Shown: positions 33,895 to 42,684 of the stretch, piece after piece
Numbering within the stretch: the first letter of the stretch is position 1
Layout of the letters: each line of letters starts with the position of its first letter
Source of the DNA: Nannocystis sp.
GTDB taxonomy: Bacteria > Myxococcota_A > Polyangia > Nannocystales > Nannocystaceae
Reading direction: 5' to 3'
Assembly (NCBI RefSeq): GCF_016714285.1
Contig: NZ_JADJNN010000042.1
Coordinates: 124,001 to 188,000, forward strand
DNA length: 64,000 nt
Program-made: the position numbers and the translations under genes
The notes under the pieces: model-generated
Seen by the model: the letters and a program-made list of their open reading frames with translations, nothing else
The model's database searches: none
Told to the model about the DNA's origin: nothing

Positions 33895-35601
33895 ATGCCG
33901 GCGATGATCCGCATGATGGGCGTGGACGACACGATCGAGACCGGTCGCACGGGCATTGAGCTGCTGGACGACCCCTTGCTCAACAAGGGGACCGCGTTCA
34001 CGGAGGAGGAGCGCGACGCGTTCGAGCTGCACGGGTTGCTGCCGCCGCACGTCGGGAGCCTCGAGCAGCAGGTCACGCGCAGGCTCAAGGCGCTGCGCGC
34101 CTGCGACAATCCGCTCGAGCGCTACGCCTTCCTGCGCGACCTGCAGGACATCAACGAGACGCTGTTCTATGCGCTGCTGGTCGGTCACGCGGCGGAGCTG
34201 CTGCCGCTCGTGTACACGCCGACGGTCGGCGAGGGCTGTCAGCGCTTCAGCGAGATCTGGCGCCGACCCCGCGGGCTGTTCCTCAGCTACCCGAACCGCG
34301 CTCGCATCGCCAGCATCCTGGCGAGCCCGCGCCTCGATCGGGTGCGGGTGATCGTGGTCAGCGATGGCGAGCGGATCCTCGGCCTCGGCGACCAGGGCAC
34401 CGGCGGGATGGGGATCCCGATCGGCAAGCTCTCGCTGTACACCGCCTGCGCGGGCATCCACCCCGAGCGCACGCTGCCGATCTTCCTCGACGTCGGCACC
34501 GATAACCAGGAGCGCCTCGCCGATCCGCTGTATGTCGGCTGGCGCAGCCCGCGGGTGCGCGGCGCGGAATATGATGCATTCGTGGCTGAATTCGTCGCCG
34601 CGGTGCACCGGCGCTGGCCCGACGTGCTGCTGCAATGGGAGGACTTCGCCAATCACAACGCCGGGCGTCTCCTCGATATTTATCGTGATCGGCTGTGCTC
34701 GTTCAACGATGATATCCAGGGCACGGCCGCGGTGGCCGCGGGCACGCTGCTCTCGGCGATCGCGGTGACCGGGGTGCCGCTGTCCGAGCAGCGGGTGGCG
34801 ATCGTGGGGGCGGGCTCGGCCGGCTGCGGCATCGCCGACCTGCTGTTGCGGGCGATGATCGACGCCGGCGTGCCGGAGCCGGCGGCGCGCCGGCGCTTCT
34901 TCGCCGTCGATCGCGACGGGCTGCTGGTCGACGATATGCCCGGCCTGCGCCATGCGCAGAGGCCCTTCGCGCGGGCGCGTGACGAGCTGGCGGGGTGGCA
35001 GCTCGAGCAGCCCGGCGCGATCGGCCTGCTCGACGTCGCCAGGAACGCCCGGCCGACGGTGCTGATCGGGGTGTCCGGTCAGCCGGGGGCGTTCTCGGAG
35101 GCGGCGGTGCGAATGCTGGCTTCGCAGGTCGAGCGCCCGGTCATCTTCCCGCTGTCCAATCCCACGTCGCGCGCCGAGGCGACGCCGGAGGACCTGATGC
35201 GATGGACCGAGGGTCGAGCGCTGATCGGCACCGGCAGCCCGTTCCCGCCGGTGCTGTGGGCGGGTCGACAGGTGCCGATCGCCCAGACCAACAACTCGTA
35301 CATCTTTCCGGGCGTGGGGCTCGGGGTCCTCGCGGTCGGGGCGCGGCGCGTCACCGATGCGATGTTCATGGCCGCGGCCCGGTCGCTGGCCACGCTGTCA
35401 CCGGCGCGGAGCGACCCGCACGCGCCGCTGCTGCCGCCCGTGGCCGAGCTGCGCTCGGTCGCGCTCACGGTGGCTGCTGCGGTCGCGCGGCAGGCCCAGG
35501 CGGACGGGGTCGCCGATCCTTGCAGCGACGAGGAGTTGCAGCGGCGCCTGCGGGCCGAGATGTGGGCGCCCGTGTATCGGCCGTATCGTCGCGTTCGGTG
35601 A
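33895..35601 (+). CDS. maeA: NAD-dependent malic enzyme (MaeA/SfcA type)
   Basis: A 568-residue enzyme, close to the 565 of E. coli MaeA. It catalyses oxidative decarboxylation of malate to pyruvate with NAD(P). Family blocks in order: FLRDLQDINETLFYALL, LVYTPTVGEGCQRFSEI, VVSDGERILGLGDQGTGGMGIPIGKLSLYTACAGI, then the metal-binding LQWEDFANHNAGRLLD and FNDDIQGTAAV. The Rossmann motif VAIVGAGSAGCGIA follows, then VIFPLSNPTSRAEATPEDL and TNNSYIFPGVGLG. All major active-site segments are present. Start codons at 33895, 33904 and 33913 are possible and no clear ribosome site selects one; a 42-bp repeat lies immediately upstream. Confidence 0.95.
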   Translation: MPAMIRMMGVDDTIETGRTGIELLDDPLLNKGTAFTEEERDAFELHGLLPPHVGSLEQQVTRRLKALRACDNPLERYAFLRDLQDINETLFYALLVGHAAELLPLVYTPTVGEGCQRFSEIWRRPRGLFLSYPNRARIASILASPRLDRVRVIVVSDGERILGLGDQGTGGMGIPIGKLSLYTACAGIHPERTLPIFLDVGTDNQERLADPLYVGWRSPRVRGAEYDAFVAEFVAAVHRRWPDVLLQWEDFANHNAGRLLDIYRDRLCSFNDDIQGTAAVAAGTLLSAIAVTGVPLSEQRVAIVGAGSAGCGIADLLLRAMIDAGVPEPAARRRFFAVDRDGLLVDDMPGLRHAQRPFARARDELAGWQLEQPGAIGLLDVARNARPTVLIGVSGQPGAFSEAAVRMLASQVERPVIFPLSNPTSRAEATPEDLMRWTEGRALIGTGSPFPPVLWAGRQVPIAQTNNSYIFPGVGLGVLAVGARRVTDAMFMAAARSLATLSPARSDPHAPLLPPVAELRSVALTVAAAVARQAQADGVADPCSDEELQRRLRAEMWAPVYRPYRRVR

Positions 35602-35648
35602 ACGTGGTGGCGCCCCCGTGGTCGGGTGACGGTGTATCGTGGCGCGGC

Positions 35649-36683
35649 ATGTCGCGCGGAAGATCCATCTGCAGTGTCCTCGGGCTCGCGTGCGTGGGGC
35701 TCGCGTGGATTGCTAGCTGCGACGGTCAGGCCGGCCCGAGCACGGCCCCACCGGTCGCAAGTCCCCCGGAAGCGCCGCGTCCTCCAGAGATGTCGCCGGC
35801 AGAGACGTCGCCAGCGACGCCCGTCGTAACACCGCCCGCGACGCCCGTCGTAACACCGCCCGCGGCGCCCGTCGCCGTGGACGCAGCGACGCCCGTCGCG
35901 GCGGCTGCCTCGACGCCAGCCTCGCCGGCGGCGCTGATCGGCTGGTGGCGCGGCGACAGGGTGTGCCTCGAGCTGTTCGCCAACGGCGACTTCGAGCTCA
36001 GCGATCTCGGCGATGAGCCCAAGGTGATGGTGATGGGCAAGGCCAGCGTCGTTGCCGAGGGCGATGGGTTCGCGCTGCAGCTGGCGACCGAGCGCATCTG
36101 GAAGGGCCGCTATGTCAGCTCGTGCCGCAAGCACCACGAATACGGCGGCTTCATCGATTCGCGCGATATGCTCGGTGTGCAATTCGAGCCGGGCAAGGCG
36201 ACGCAGCTGAAGCTGCGGCGGATCGGCGACGCGCAGGTCGAGCTGTGCGGGGTGGCGTGTGCGACGCTGACGCGCACGACCCCGGCGCTGGTCGCCCGCT
36301 GGCGCCGGGCGCAGATGGAGTTCCCGGATCGTCCGAAGGCGACCTGGCAGGCGGGCGACCTGCTCGAGCTCGACCTGAATCGGAGCCTGGGGCACGTGTG
36401 GGCCGGCGCGGCCGACGGGAAGTTCGCCACGGTGTATGCGCGGATCGAGGTGCAGTATGTGGCCGTCGATCGCTTCACGGTGACGCTGCGGCCGGAGTAC
36501 TACGCCGACGCAGTGGTGGCGGGCGTGGCCCCGACGGCGCTCGGGCTGGCGTTCCCGGTCGGGGCGAGCCAGGTGCTCGAAGTGCGTAGATTGGCCGGGG
36601 AGCGGATCGAGGTGTGCGCCGCGGCGGATCGCTGCGCGACGCTCGAGCGTCAGTTCGACGGCGGGCACTACGACCTCGATTGA
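35649..36683 (+). CDS. Lipoprotein with Pro/Ala/Thr linker, unknown function
   Basis: A 344-residue protein starting MSRGRSICSVLGLACVGLAW with a signal sequence ending IASC (lipobox). Residues ~30-100 are a Pro/Ala/Thr linker containing two 24-bp tandem units around 35815-35870 (TPVVTPPA). The folded part has two similar halves, each with a strand pattern 'WWRGDRVCLELFANGDFEL ... VELCGVACATLTR' and 'WQAGDLLELDLN ... IEVCAAADRCATLER'. This suggests a duplicated lipocalin-like or Ig-like beta domain, each half closed by a pair of Cys. No family recognised. It overlaps nothing and ends 7 bp before the convergent porin gene. Confidence 0.7.
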   Translation: MSRGRSICSVLGLACVGLAWIASCDGQAGPSTAPPVASPPEAPRPPEMSPAETSPATPVVTPPATPVVTPPAAPVAVDAATPVAAAASTPASPAALIGWWRGDRVCLELFANGDFELSDLGDEPKVMVMGKASVVAEGDGFALQLATERIWKGRYVSSCRKHHEYGGFIDSRDMLGVQFEPGKATQLKLRRIGDAQVELCGVACATLTRTTPALVARWRRAQMEFPDRPKATWQAGDLLELDLNRSLGHVWAGAADGKFATVYARIEVQYVAVDRFTVTLRPEYYADAVVAGVAPTALGLAFPVGASQVLEVRRLAGERIEVCAAADRCATLERQFDGGHYDLD

Positions 36684-36690
36684 GGTCGCT

Positions 36691-38118
36691 TTAGAACGCG
36701 TGCTCGGCCTGGACGTAGAGCGCCGCGCCCTCGCGGCCGAAGCCGGCCTCGACGCGGAACACGGCGAAGCGGTCCCAGATCATCAGGAGCCCCGGGCCGC
36801 CGGTCGGGTACACCGATTTGTAGAGGTCGATGGGGTTCATCGCCACCGAGCCGACCTCACCGAACAGCGTGAAGCCGAGGCCGGCGGTGTGCCGGCGGAG
36901 CTTGCGTTCGAGCGGGGTGAAGCGCAGCTCGGCGGTGGCCATCGCCTTGACGTTGCCGATGAAGCGGCGGCGGACGAAGCCGCGGCCGACGAAGGCGCCG
37001 CCGTAGGCGTCGACCGGGTTGAGGCCGCCGAGCTCGCCGAGGGCCATCAAGGCCGGTGTGCCCCACAGCGCGTCGAAGGTGACGCGGGTCGCCAGCAGCA
37101 GATCGGGCGTGCCGAGCTGCAGATAGTTGCGGGCCGACAGGTGCACGCGGCCCCAGTTGCTGGTCGAGCCGGTGGAACGGCCGGCGAAGTCGAGGGTGAG
37201 GTCGACGAGGCTGCCCTCGCTGGGGCTCCAGTCGTTGTCGCGGCTGTCCCAGCTGAGGCCGAGGCGGACGATGCCGCGGCGCTCGATGCCGACGCGCTGC
37301 GGTTCGTCCTCGGCCATACGACTGCCGGGCAGGGCGCGGATGACGTCGACGAAGTAGAACACGCCCGAATAGTGGCGCAGCAGGCCGGGGGCGCGGCCGG
37401 GTCGCTGCAGCTGCCACAGCGGGTGCTGGTAGGTGAACCACCCGCCGTAGTTGTCCATATGGATCCAGTTGTACGGCCCCGACAGCTGCGAGCCGGAGAG
37501 GTTCTGGTGGTTGTTGACGCCGAAGTACGGGAACACCGGATCGCGGATCGCCAGGGCGCCGAATTGCAGCACCTCGTTGTGGTTCATGAGGTCGCGCAGG
37601 CGGGCGCTGAGGTTGTGGTTCTGCACGAGCCGCGTCGAGACCTGCGACCAGGCCTGCACATATGCGCCGTTGAACTCCTGGCCGGGCCGACGATAGGAGT
37701 AATTGACCGAGCCGCCGAACATCGGGCCGATCTGCGGCTGGGCGCTGAAGTGGGGCAGGGGCAGGATGCGGTGCTCGCCGCGCCCCGACGGCTCGCCGCG
37801 GCCGCCGCGGGGCGTGCCGGGCGTGCGCGACTCGGCGAACACCGACATCGGGTGCAGGCCGAGCGGCGGCAGCGGGTAGAAGCGGAAGCTGCGGCGCATC
37901 AGCGGCTCGTGGATCGGTCCGTTGTCCTGCGCCGGCGTCGGTGCGCCAGAGCTGGGAACAGCTGCACGTGGCACGACGCTCACGCGCTCGATCTGCAGCG
38001 GCGCTGGTGGGCCGCCGTGGGCGGTCGCCTCGGGTGGGATGGCGCCTGGTGTCGGCCCGGGCGTGCTTGGAGCCGCGAGCGCGAGGGTGATGAGGAGTGG
38101 CAGCACCGACGGATGCAC
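36691..38118 (-). CDS. Omp85/BamA-like surface antigen (D15) outer-membrane protein
   Basis: A 475-residue outer-membrane beta-barrel. The signal peptide is MHPSVLPLLITLALAAP. A ~100-residue Pro-rich N-terminal segment replaces the usual POTRA domains. The barrel carries Omp85 C-terminal signatures: VRLGLSWDSRDNDWSPSEGSLVDLTL (turn-strand motif) and GRGFVRRRFIGNVKAMATAELRF, a variant of the [VI]RGY/F lid loop, ending in Phe (EHAF), normal for barrel insertion. It may be a stand-alone surface antigen or patatin-free Omp85 family member. No BAM partners are nearby. Confidence 0.8.
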   Translation of the reverse strand: MHPSVLPLLITLALAAPSTPGPTPGAIPPEATAHGGPPAPLQIERVSVVPRAAVPSSGAPTPAQDNGPIHEPLMRRSFRFYPLPPLGLHPMSVFAESRTPGTPRGGRGEPSGRGEHRILPLPHFSAQPQIGPMFGGSVNYSYRRPGQEFNGAYVQAWSQVSTRLVQNHNLSARLRDLMNHNEVLQFGALAIRDPVFPYFGVNNHQNLSGSQLSGPYNWIHMDNYGGWFTYQHPLWQLQRPGRAPGLLRHYSGVFYFVDVIRALPGSRMAEDEPQRVGIERRGIVRLGLSWDSRDNDWSPSEGSLVDLTLDFAGRSTGSTSNWGRVHLSARNYLQLGTPDLLLATRVTFDALWGTPALMALGELGGLNPVDAYGGAFVGRGFVRRRFIGNVKAMATAELRFTPLERKLRRHTAGLGFTLFGEVGSVAMNPIDLYKSVYPTGGPGLLMIWDRFAVFRVEAGFGREGAALYVQAEHAF

Positions 38119-38260
38119 GGCAAATGCGCCGGCTCGCGCTGCCGGGCAAGCTTCTGCGTGTGGTGTCGGGCCGGAAGCTCCGGGACGCGGTCGCTGGCGC
38201 AGGCGGCGAGACAGCGCAGGCTCCGCGAAATACGGGGCCCGGGCGCGCTGCGATGCACGC

Positions 38261-38992
38261 CTACGCGGTGGCCGCGGGCGTGGCCGGGGGCGTGGCCGCG
38301 GGTGTGGCCGGGGGCGTGCGCTGGCGCAGCCGCCCGATGCCGAGCCCGAGCCCGAGCTTGGTCGCCAGGGCCCCGCCGGCGCCGATCGCCAGGACAGCCG
38401 GCGCCGCGAGGCCGCCGGTGAGGGCGATGATCCCCGCCGCCAGGACGACGCCGGTGGCCGTCGACACGGCGCCGGTGCCGGCCTCGACGGCCGTGTGCAC
38501 GCACGCCTGCTTGCCGGTCATGGTCCCGCGGCGATACGCCCGCAGGCCGACGACCGCGCCGATCGCCCCGTCGATCGCCATGCCGACGCCGCCGGCCCGC
38601 AGCGCGCTGCGCAGCACCTGACCCGCCGCGGCCCTCGCCGTCTGGCCGACGACCACCCCGGCCGGCGCGATGAACGAGCGCAGCCCGGCTGGCAGGGCGG
38701 TGGTCCCCACGAGCGTGGCCGTCGTGCTCTCGATCAGGAGTCCTGGCGCGAGCAATGCGACAGTGTCGACCGCGCTGCGGGTGCAGACCCGCCGCACTCC
38801 GGCCTGCAGCGCGTCGCCCAGCAGATGCTTGCCCCCGGCCTCGTGCAGCGCCTGAGCGGCCTGTTGCACGCCGAGCGCGCCCTGACCGGCGATCACGCCG
38901 ATGATCGAATTCACCGAGATCGACGGGTTCACCGAGTTCAGCGGGTTCACCGAGTTCAGCGGATCTCGCGGGTCGTGCTGCGCCTGGGTCAT
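38261..38992 (-). CDS. Glycine/alanine-zipper hydrophobic protein, unknown function
   Basis: A 243-residue protein. The N-terminal ~25 residues are a short repeat (NSVNPLNSVNPSISVN; an 18-bp DNA repeat is visible at 38935-38965). The middle has several Gly/Ala-rich hydrophobic helices (SFIAPAGVVVGQTARAAAGQ; GGVGMAIDGAIGAVVGLRAYRRG; VVLAAGIIALTGGLAAPAVLAIGAGGALATKLGLGLGIG) of the glycine-zipper kind, seen in membrane-inserting proteins and some toxins. It ends in a TPPATPAAT repeat. No signal peptide. Membrane insertion is likely; function unknown. Confidence 0.6.
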   Translation of the reverse strand: MTQAQHDPRDPLNSVNPLNSVNPSISVNSIIGVIAGQGALGVQQAAQALHEAGGKHLLGDALQAGVRRVCTRSAVDTVALLAPGLLIESTTATLVGTTALPAGLRSFIAPAGVVVGQTARAAAGQVLRSALRAGGVGMAIDGAIGAVVGLRAYRRGTMTGKQACVHTAVEAGTGAVSTATGVVLAAGIIALTGGLAAPAVLAIGAGGALATKLGLGLGIGRLRQRTPPATPAATPPATPAATA

Positions 38993-39178
38993 GATGCACC
39001 GAGCCTAGTCCATCACTGGCCCTGGTGCCCGGGCTTCGCACGAATGCGGCGCATTCGGAGTCCCCCCAGATCGCCCAAATTCCCCCTTATCCCCGATATC
39101 CGCGGTGCGGGCGCGGCATGGCCCTGCGCACCATCATGGGCTTGCGAGCGAGCCAGGGTCGCGCGATGATGCAGGATC

Positions 39179-39925
39179 ATGTTCATGACACGAGCTGCAT
39201 TCCTGGTCCTCACGCTCACGCTCGCCTGCGGCGGCGACCCTGGCGGGTCGTCCGCCAGCCAGGGCGGAACGACCGGGACGGTCACTGCGGTCGACCCGAC
39301 GACGGGCAGCCCGGCGGTCACCGAGGGCACGAGCGCCAGCGGCAGCGACAGTCAAGGGCAGACGGGCGGCGCGTCGACGGGCGCATCGTCGGGCCTGAGC
39401 ACGAGCGCTGGCGACAGCAGCGGACCGGACGCGACGACGGCGATGACGGGCGGCACGACGGCGACGACGGGCGGCACGACGGCGACGACGGGCGCGCCGG
39501 ACAGCAGCTCGGGCGGGAGCTCGGGCGGGGTCGACCTGTGCGCAGATTTCAAGCAGCCCAATTGCTTCAAGTCGGGCTGCGACGGCGGCTTCGACTGCGA
39601 GCAGGTGGTGGACGACTGCGTGCCCTCGAATTGCAGCTGCGACCCGCAGACGGGGCTGCCGGGCGCGTGCACCGAGGACTGCGGCGGCGGGACCTGTGTG
39701 CCCCAGGGGGGGGATTGCACGTGCATGAAGGACACCGACTGCGTGAAGACCAGCTCGGGTTGTTGCCCGTGCAACGCGGGCGGCGACGAGGTACCGGCGC
39801 ACAAGGCCTGCATCGCGCAGGTGATGCAGTGCAACCTCCCGCCGGACCAGATCAACTGTCCGCAGGTGTTCCTGTGCACGGACGTGAAGCCGGCGTGCCA
39901 GGCCGGCGTGTGCGTGTTGCAGTGA
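39179..39925 (+). CDS. Cys-rich lipoprotein with Ser/Thr/Gly spacer
   Basis: A 248-residue lipoprotein. The signal peptide is RAAFLVLTLTLAC (lipobox LTLAC). Residues ~20-120 are Ser/Thr/Gly/Ala spacer containing a GGTTATT DNA repeat. The C-terminal ~125 residues hold about 20 Cys in spaced pairs (DLCADF, CFKSGC, CEQVVDDC, CSC, CTCMKDTDC, CCPC, CQAGVC), likely a compact disulfide-rich domain. An alternative start at 39185 (MTRAAF) is equally good. Function unknown. Confidence 0.75.
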   Translation: MFMTRAAFLVLTLTLACGGDPGGSSASQGGTTGTVTAVDPTTGSPAVTEGTSASGSDSQGQTGGASTGASSGLSTSAGDSSGPDATTAMTGGTTATTGGTTATTGAPDSSSGGSSGGVDLCADFKQPNCFKSGCDGGFDCEQVVDDCVPSNCSCDPQTGLPGACTEDCGGGTCVPQGGDCTCMKDTDCVKTSSGCCPCNAGGDEVPAHKACIAQVMQCNLPPDQINCPQVFLCTDVKPACQAGVCVLQ

Positions 39926-40057
39926 CCGCGCCGCGGCAGTGACTGCGTCGCGGCCGGGAGTGTCGAGCTGGGCGATATCGAGTCCGCGCGAGTGGCGCAT
40001 CCTCGCGTTGGCCGCGAATTGCGTCGATCGTGGGCGGGCGCGGTACCATCGGCGGCC

Positions 40058-41521
40058 GTGCTCGCCGAGGGAACGCCGCTGCCGCTGATCGCCGGCAGGT
40101 TTCGCCTGTTGCGGCTGCTGGCGGTCGGCGGCATGGGCGAGCTGTACCTGGCGATCGCCAAGGACACGGAGATCGAGGGGCTCGAGCAGCTGGTCGTGAT
40201 GAAGCGGATCCTTCCGGAGTTCGCGACCGACCGGGATGTCGTCACCATGTTCCTGATCGAGGCCCGCATCGCGGCGCGCCTCGACCACCCGAACGTCGTG
40301 CGCGTGTACGACATGGGCCGGGCCGACGGCAGCCTGTACTTCACGATGGAGTACCTGCACGGGGCCGACCTCGGGCGGCTGTTCGACGTGGCGAGGGCCC
40401 GCGGCGGGGACTTTCCGCTGGGGCACGCGCTCACGATCATCCTCTGCGTGTGCGCCGGCCTGCACTTCGCCCACGAGATGTGCCGCGTCGACGGCCGCCC
40501 GCTCGGCATCGTGCACCGCGACGTCTCGCCGGGCAACGTGTTCATCACCTACAACGGCGAGGTCAAGATGGTCGACTTCGGCATCGCCAAGGTGCTGTCG
40601 CCGAAGCGGCTCACGCTCGACGGGACGCGCAAGGGCAAGGTCGCCTATATGTCGCCGGAGCAGGTCGGCGACCAGGCGATCGATCGCCGCAGCGACGTGT
40701 TCGCCATCGGCATCCTCCTGTATGAGCTCGTCACGCTCACGCACCTGTTCGACGGCGAGAACGAGTATGCGATCATGGATCAGATCGCGAAGGGCGAGGT
40801 CCCGCCGCCGTCGACGCGCCGCCCGGGCATCGCGCCCGAGCTCGAGCGGATCATCCTCAAGGCTCTGGCGCTGGCCCGCGAGGATCGCTATTCGACCGCG
40901 CTCGAGCTCGCCGAGGACCTCGAGCGCTTCGCCTACAAGCACGAGGTCAGGGTGTCGACCCTGGCGGTCAAGCAGTTCCTTCGGCGCATGATCGGCGACG
41001 TTGAGTATCCGTGGTACCTCGACGAGGAGGGCCCGGAGGAGGCGGCGGCCGTGCAGAACTGGTTCGCCACGGCCCAGCCCGACGAGGTCGTGGACGAGGT
41101 CGAGGTCGACATCAGCCTGAGCGACCTGTTCCAGGTCGACGAGGAGCTCTACGAGGACGATCCGATCACCCAGGAATTGCCGGCCGTGCCGGTGGCACCG
41201 GCCCCGACGCGGCCGCGGCGCGAGCTGCCACGCAGGCAGCTCCTGGTGGCGGCGGGGATCGCCAGCCTCGCCGCGGCGCTGTGGATCCGGCGCTGCCGTC
41301 TGGACGAGCCGCCGCCCCCGCTGAAGCCGGCTCCGGCAGCGATCGAGGTTTCACCGCCACCACCCGCGTCGCTGCCAACCGCGCCGCCGGTCGCGGCCCT
41401 GGTGCCGGCGGCGGCGCCCGAGACGATCGTCGTGCCGCCGGCGCCGACGACCAAGCCCGCGAAGAAGAACAAGAAGAAGAAGAAGAAGAACACCAAGAAG
41501 GCACCCAAGCCGCGCAAGTGA
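40058..41521 (+). CDS. Eukaryotic-like Ser/Thr protein kinase with C-terminal membrane anchor
   Basis: A ~487-residue kinase from GTG 40058; an ATG at 39992 would add 22 Arg-rich residues. Kinase domain ~12-290: Gly loop AVGGMGELYLA, catalytic Lys in VVMKRIL, catalytic loop IVHRDVSPGNVFI (the VSP variant common in myxobacteria), DFG (MVDFGIAKVL), activation-loop KVAYMSPEQV and SDVFAIGILLYEL. After an acidic linker, a membrane helix (LVAAGIASLAAALWI) leads to a Pro-rich segment and a tail with 18 Lys in the last ~25 residues. The kinase face is cytoplasmic; the lysine tail is outside or at the membrane. Substrate unknown. Confidence 0.92.
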   Translation: MLAEGTPLPLIAGRFRLLRLLAVGGMGELYLAIAKDTEIEGLEQLVVMKRILPEFATDRDVVTMFLIEARIAARLDHPNVVRVYDMGRADGSLYFTMEYLHGADLGRLFDVARARGGDFPLGHALTIILCVCAGLHFAHEMCRVDGRPLGIVHRDVSPGNVFITYNGEVKMVDFGIAKVLSPKRLTLDGTRKGKVAYMSPEQVGDQAIDRRSDVFAIGILLYELVTLTHLFDGENEYAIMDQIAKGEVPPPSTRRPGIAPELERIILKALALAREDRYSTALELAEDLERFAYKHEVRVSTLAVKQFLRRMIGDVEYPWYLDEEGPEEAAAVQNWFATAQPDEVVDEVEVDISLSDLFQVDEELYEDDPITQELPAVPVAPAPTRPRRELPRRQLLVAAGIASLAAALWIRRCRLDEPPPPLKPAPAAIEVSPPPPASLPTAPPVAALVPAAAPETIVVPPAPTTKPAKKNKKKKKKNTKKAPKPRK

Positions 41522-41545
41522 GCGCCACGATCGCGTGGTCGCGAG

Positions 41546-42619
41546 TCAGCGCTCGCCGGCTGGCGCGTCGGGAGCGGCGGGCACGAACACGTCGGCGTCC
41601 TGGTCGCTCTTGGCGTACCAGCCCCACAGCGTGCTGGCGAGGCAGGCGACGACGAAGACCAGCGGGAAGAGTTTGCGCCCGATGCGGTCCACGCTCTCGG
41701 CGCGGCGTTCTTGGCCGCTGCGCGCCCAGTGGGCCTCGAGCACCGCGCAGGCGAGCGCCACGGCGATCAGGATGTAGCAGATGGTGTAGATCCGATCGGC
41801 GATCGTCAGGTACGGGACGCGCGGCAGGGTGTCGGCCTGCGACAGCTGAAATGCGATGATCGACAGCATGCAGGTGATGCCGATCGCCGATGAGCTGCCG
41901 AGGTCGTCGGGCTTCACCCAGAAGATCGAGTACGCGATGGCGACGAGCAGCAGAAGCGGCACGAAGAAGCGTGTCATGTAGAACCACGAATGGCGCACGA
42001 CCGGGATGTGCACGAGGATCAGCTGCGGGTGGGGGGCCTCGGCGGGGAAGGCGAAGGTGGAGACCTTGATCTCCTCGATGTGCGGCGCGGCGGGGATCGT
42101 CCACGCCGTCAGCTCGCGCAGCGCGTCGACCGAGATGGTGTTGGGCCACAGCTCCGGCTCGTAGCGCAGCTGCTCGGGCGTGTATTGCCGGTCCTCGAGG
42201 TTGAGGCGCAGCGAGTGGCGGTCGAAGGGGAAGCGGCGCAGGCGAAACCAGGTCTGGAAGGTGCCGACCAGCCGCCGCTCGCGGTAGCAGTGGCCGTCGC
42301 GCAGGTGCGTCTCGTCGAGCGAGGTGACGACATCGACGGCGTTGCGCGGCTGGGGGCTCGGCCGCAGCCCGCCCGCGGGCCACTTGTGGGTCAGCGTCAG
42401 CTCGCCCGAGTAGTTGCCGTCCTGCTCGACGATCTTCTCGATCCGCATCACCCGGAGCCCGAGTCGCACCCGCGTCGGGAGCGGCGACGCGGCCTGATCG
42501 ACCCGCGTGACGCAGCACTCCGGCGGGCCTTCACAGTCGGCCGCGCTGGCCGTGCCTCCGAGCAGGAGCAGCGCGAGCCCGCCGAGGGCGGGCCAGAGAC
42601 GCGACGACAGCATGTCCAT
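41546..42619 (-). CDS. Prokaryotic pentameric ligand-gated ion channel (GLIC/ELIC-like)
   Basis: A 357-residue Cys-loop-superfamily channel. The ATG at 42619 gives a signal peptide (LWPALGGLALLLLGGTASA). The extracellular domain contains the RFPFDRHSLRLNLE strand, the family's W/F-P-F-D-x-Q-x-C element with Ser in place of Cys. Four membrane helices follow: M1 FFVPLLLLVAIAYSIFWV, M2 SSAIGITCMLSIIAFQLSQADTLP, M3 ADRIYTICYILIAVALACAV and M4 LFPLVFVVACLASTLWGWY. The M2-M3 LP turn is conserved and the M2 lining residues are polar. Ligand is unknown. The neighbour downstream is the kinase (convergent), upstream lspA on the same strand. Confidence 0.92.
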   Translation of the reverse strand: MDMLSSRLWPALGGLALLLLGGTASAADCEGPPECCVTRVDQAASPLPTRVRLGLRVMRIEKIVEQDGNYSGELTLTHKWPAGGLRPSPQPRNAVDVVTSLDETHLRDGHCYRERRLVGTFQTWFRLRRFPFDRHSLRLNLEDRQYTPEQLRYEPELWPNTISVDALRELTAWTIPAAPHIEEIKVSTFAFPAEAPHPQLILVHIPVVRHSWFYMTRFFVPLLLLVAIAYSIFWVKPDDLGSSSAIGITCMLSIIAFQLSQADTLPRVPYLTIADRIYTICYILIAVALACAVLEAHWARSGQERRAESVDRIGRKLFPLVFVVACLASTLWGWYAKSDQDADVFVPAAPDAPAGER

Positions 42620-42684
42620 GACATATCCGGGTGCGCGGACCGCCGCTACCGCAAATCCTCGCGCGATTTCGCCGACCGCGGGGG

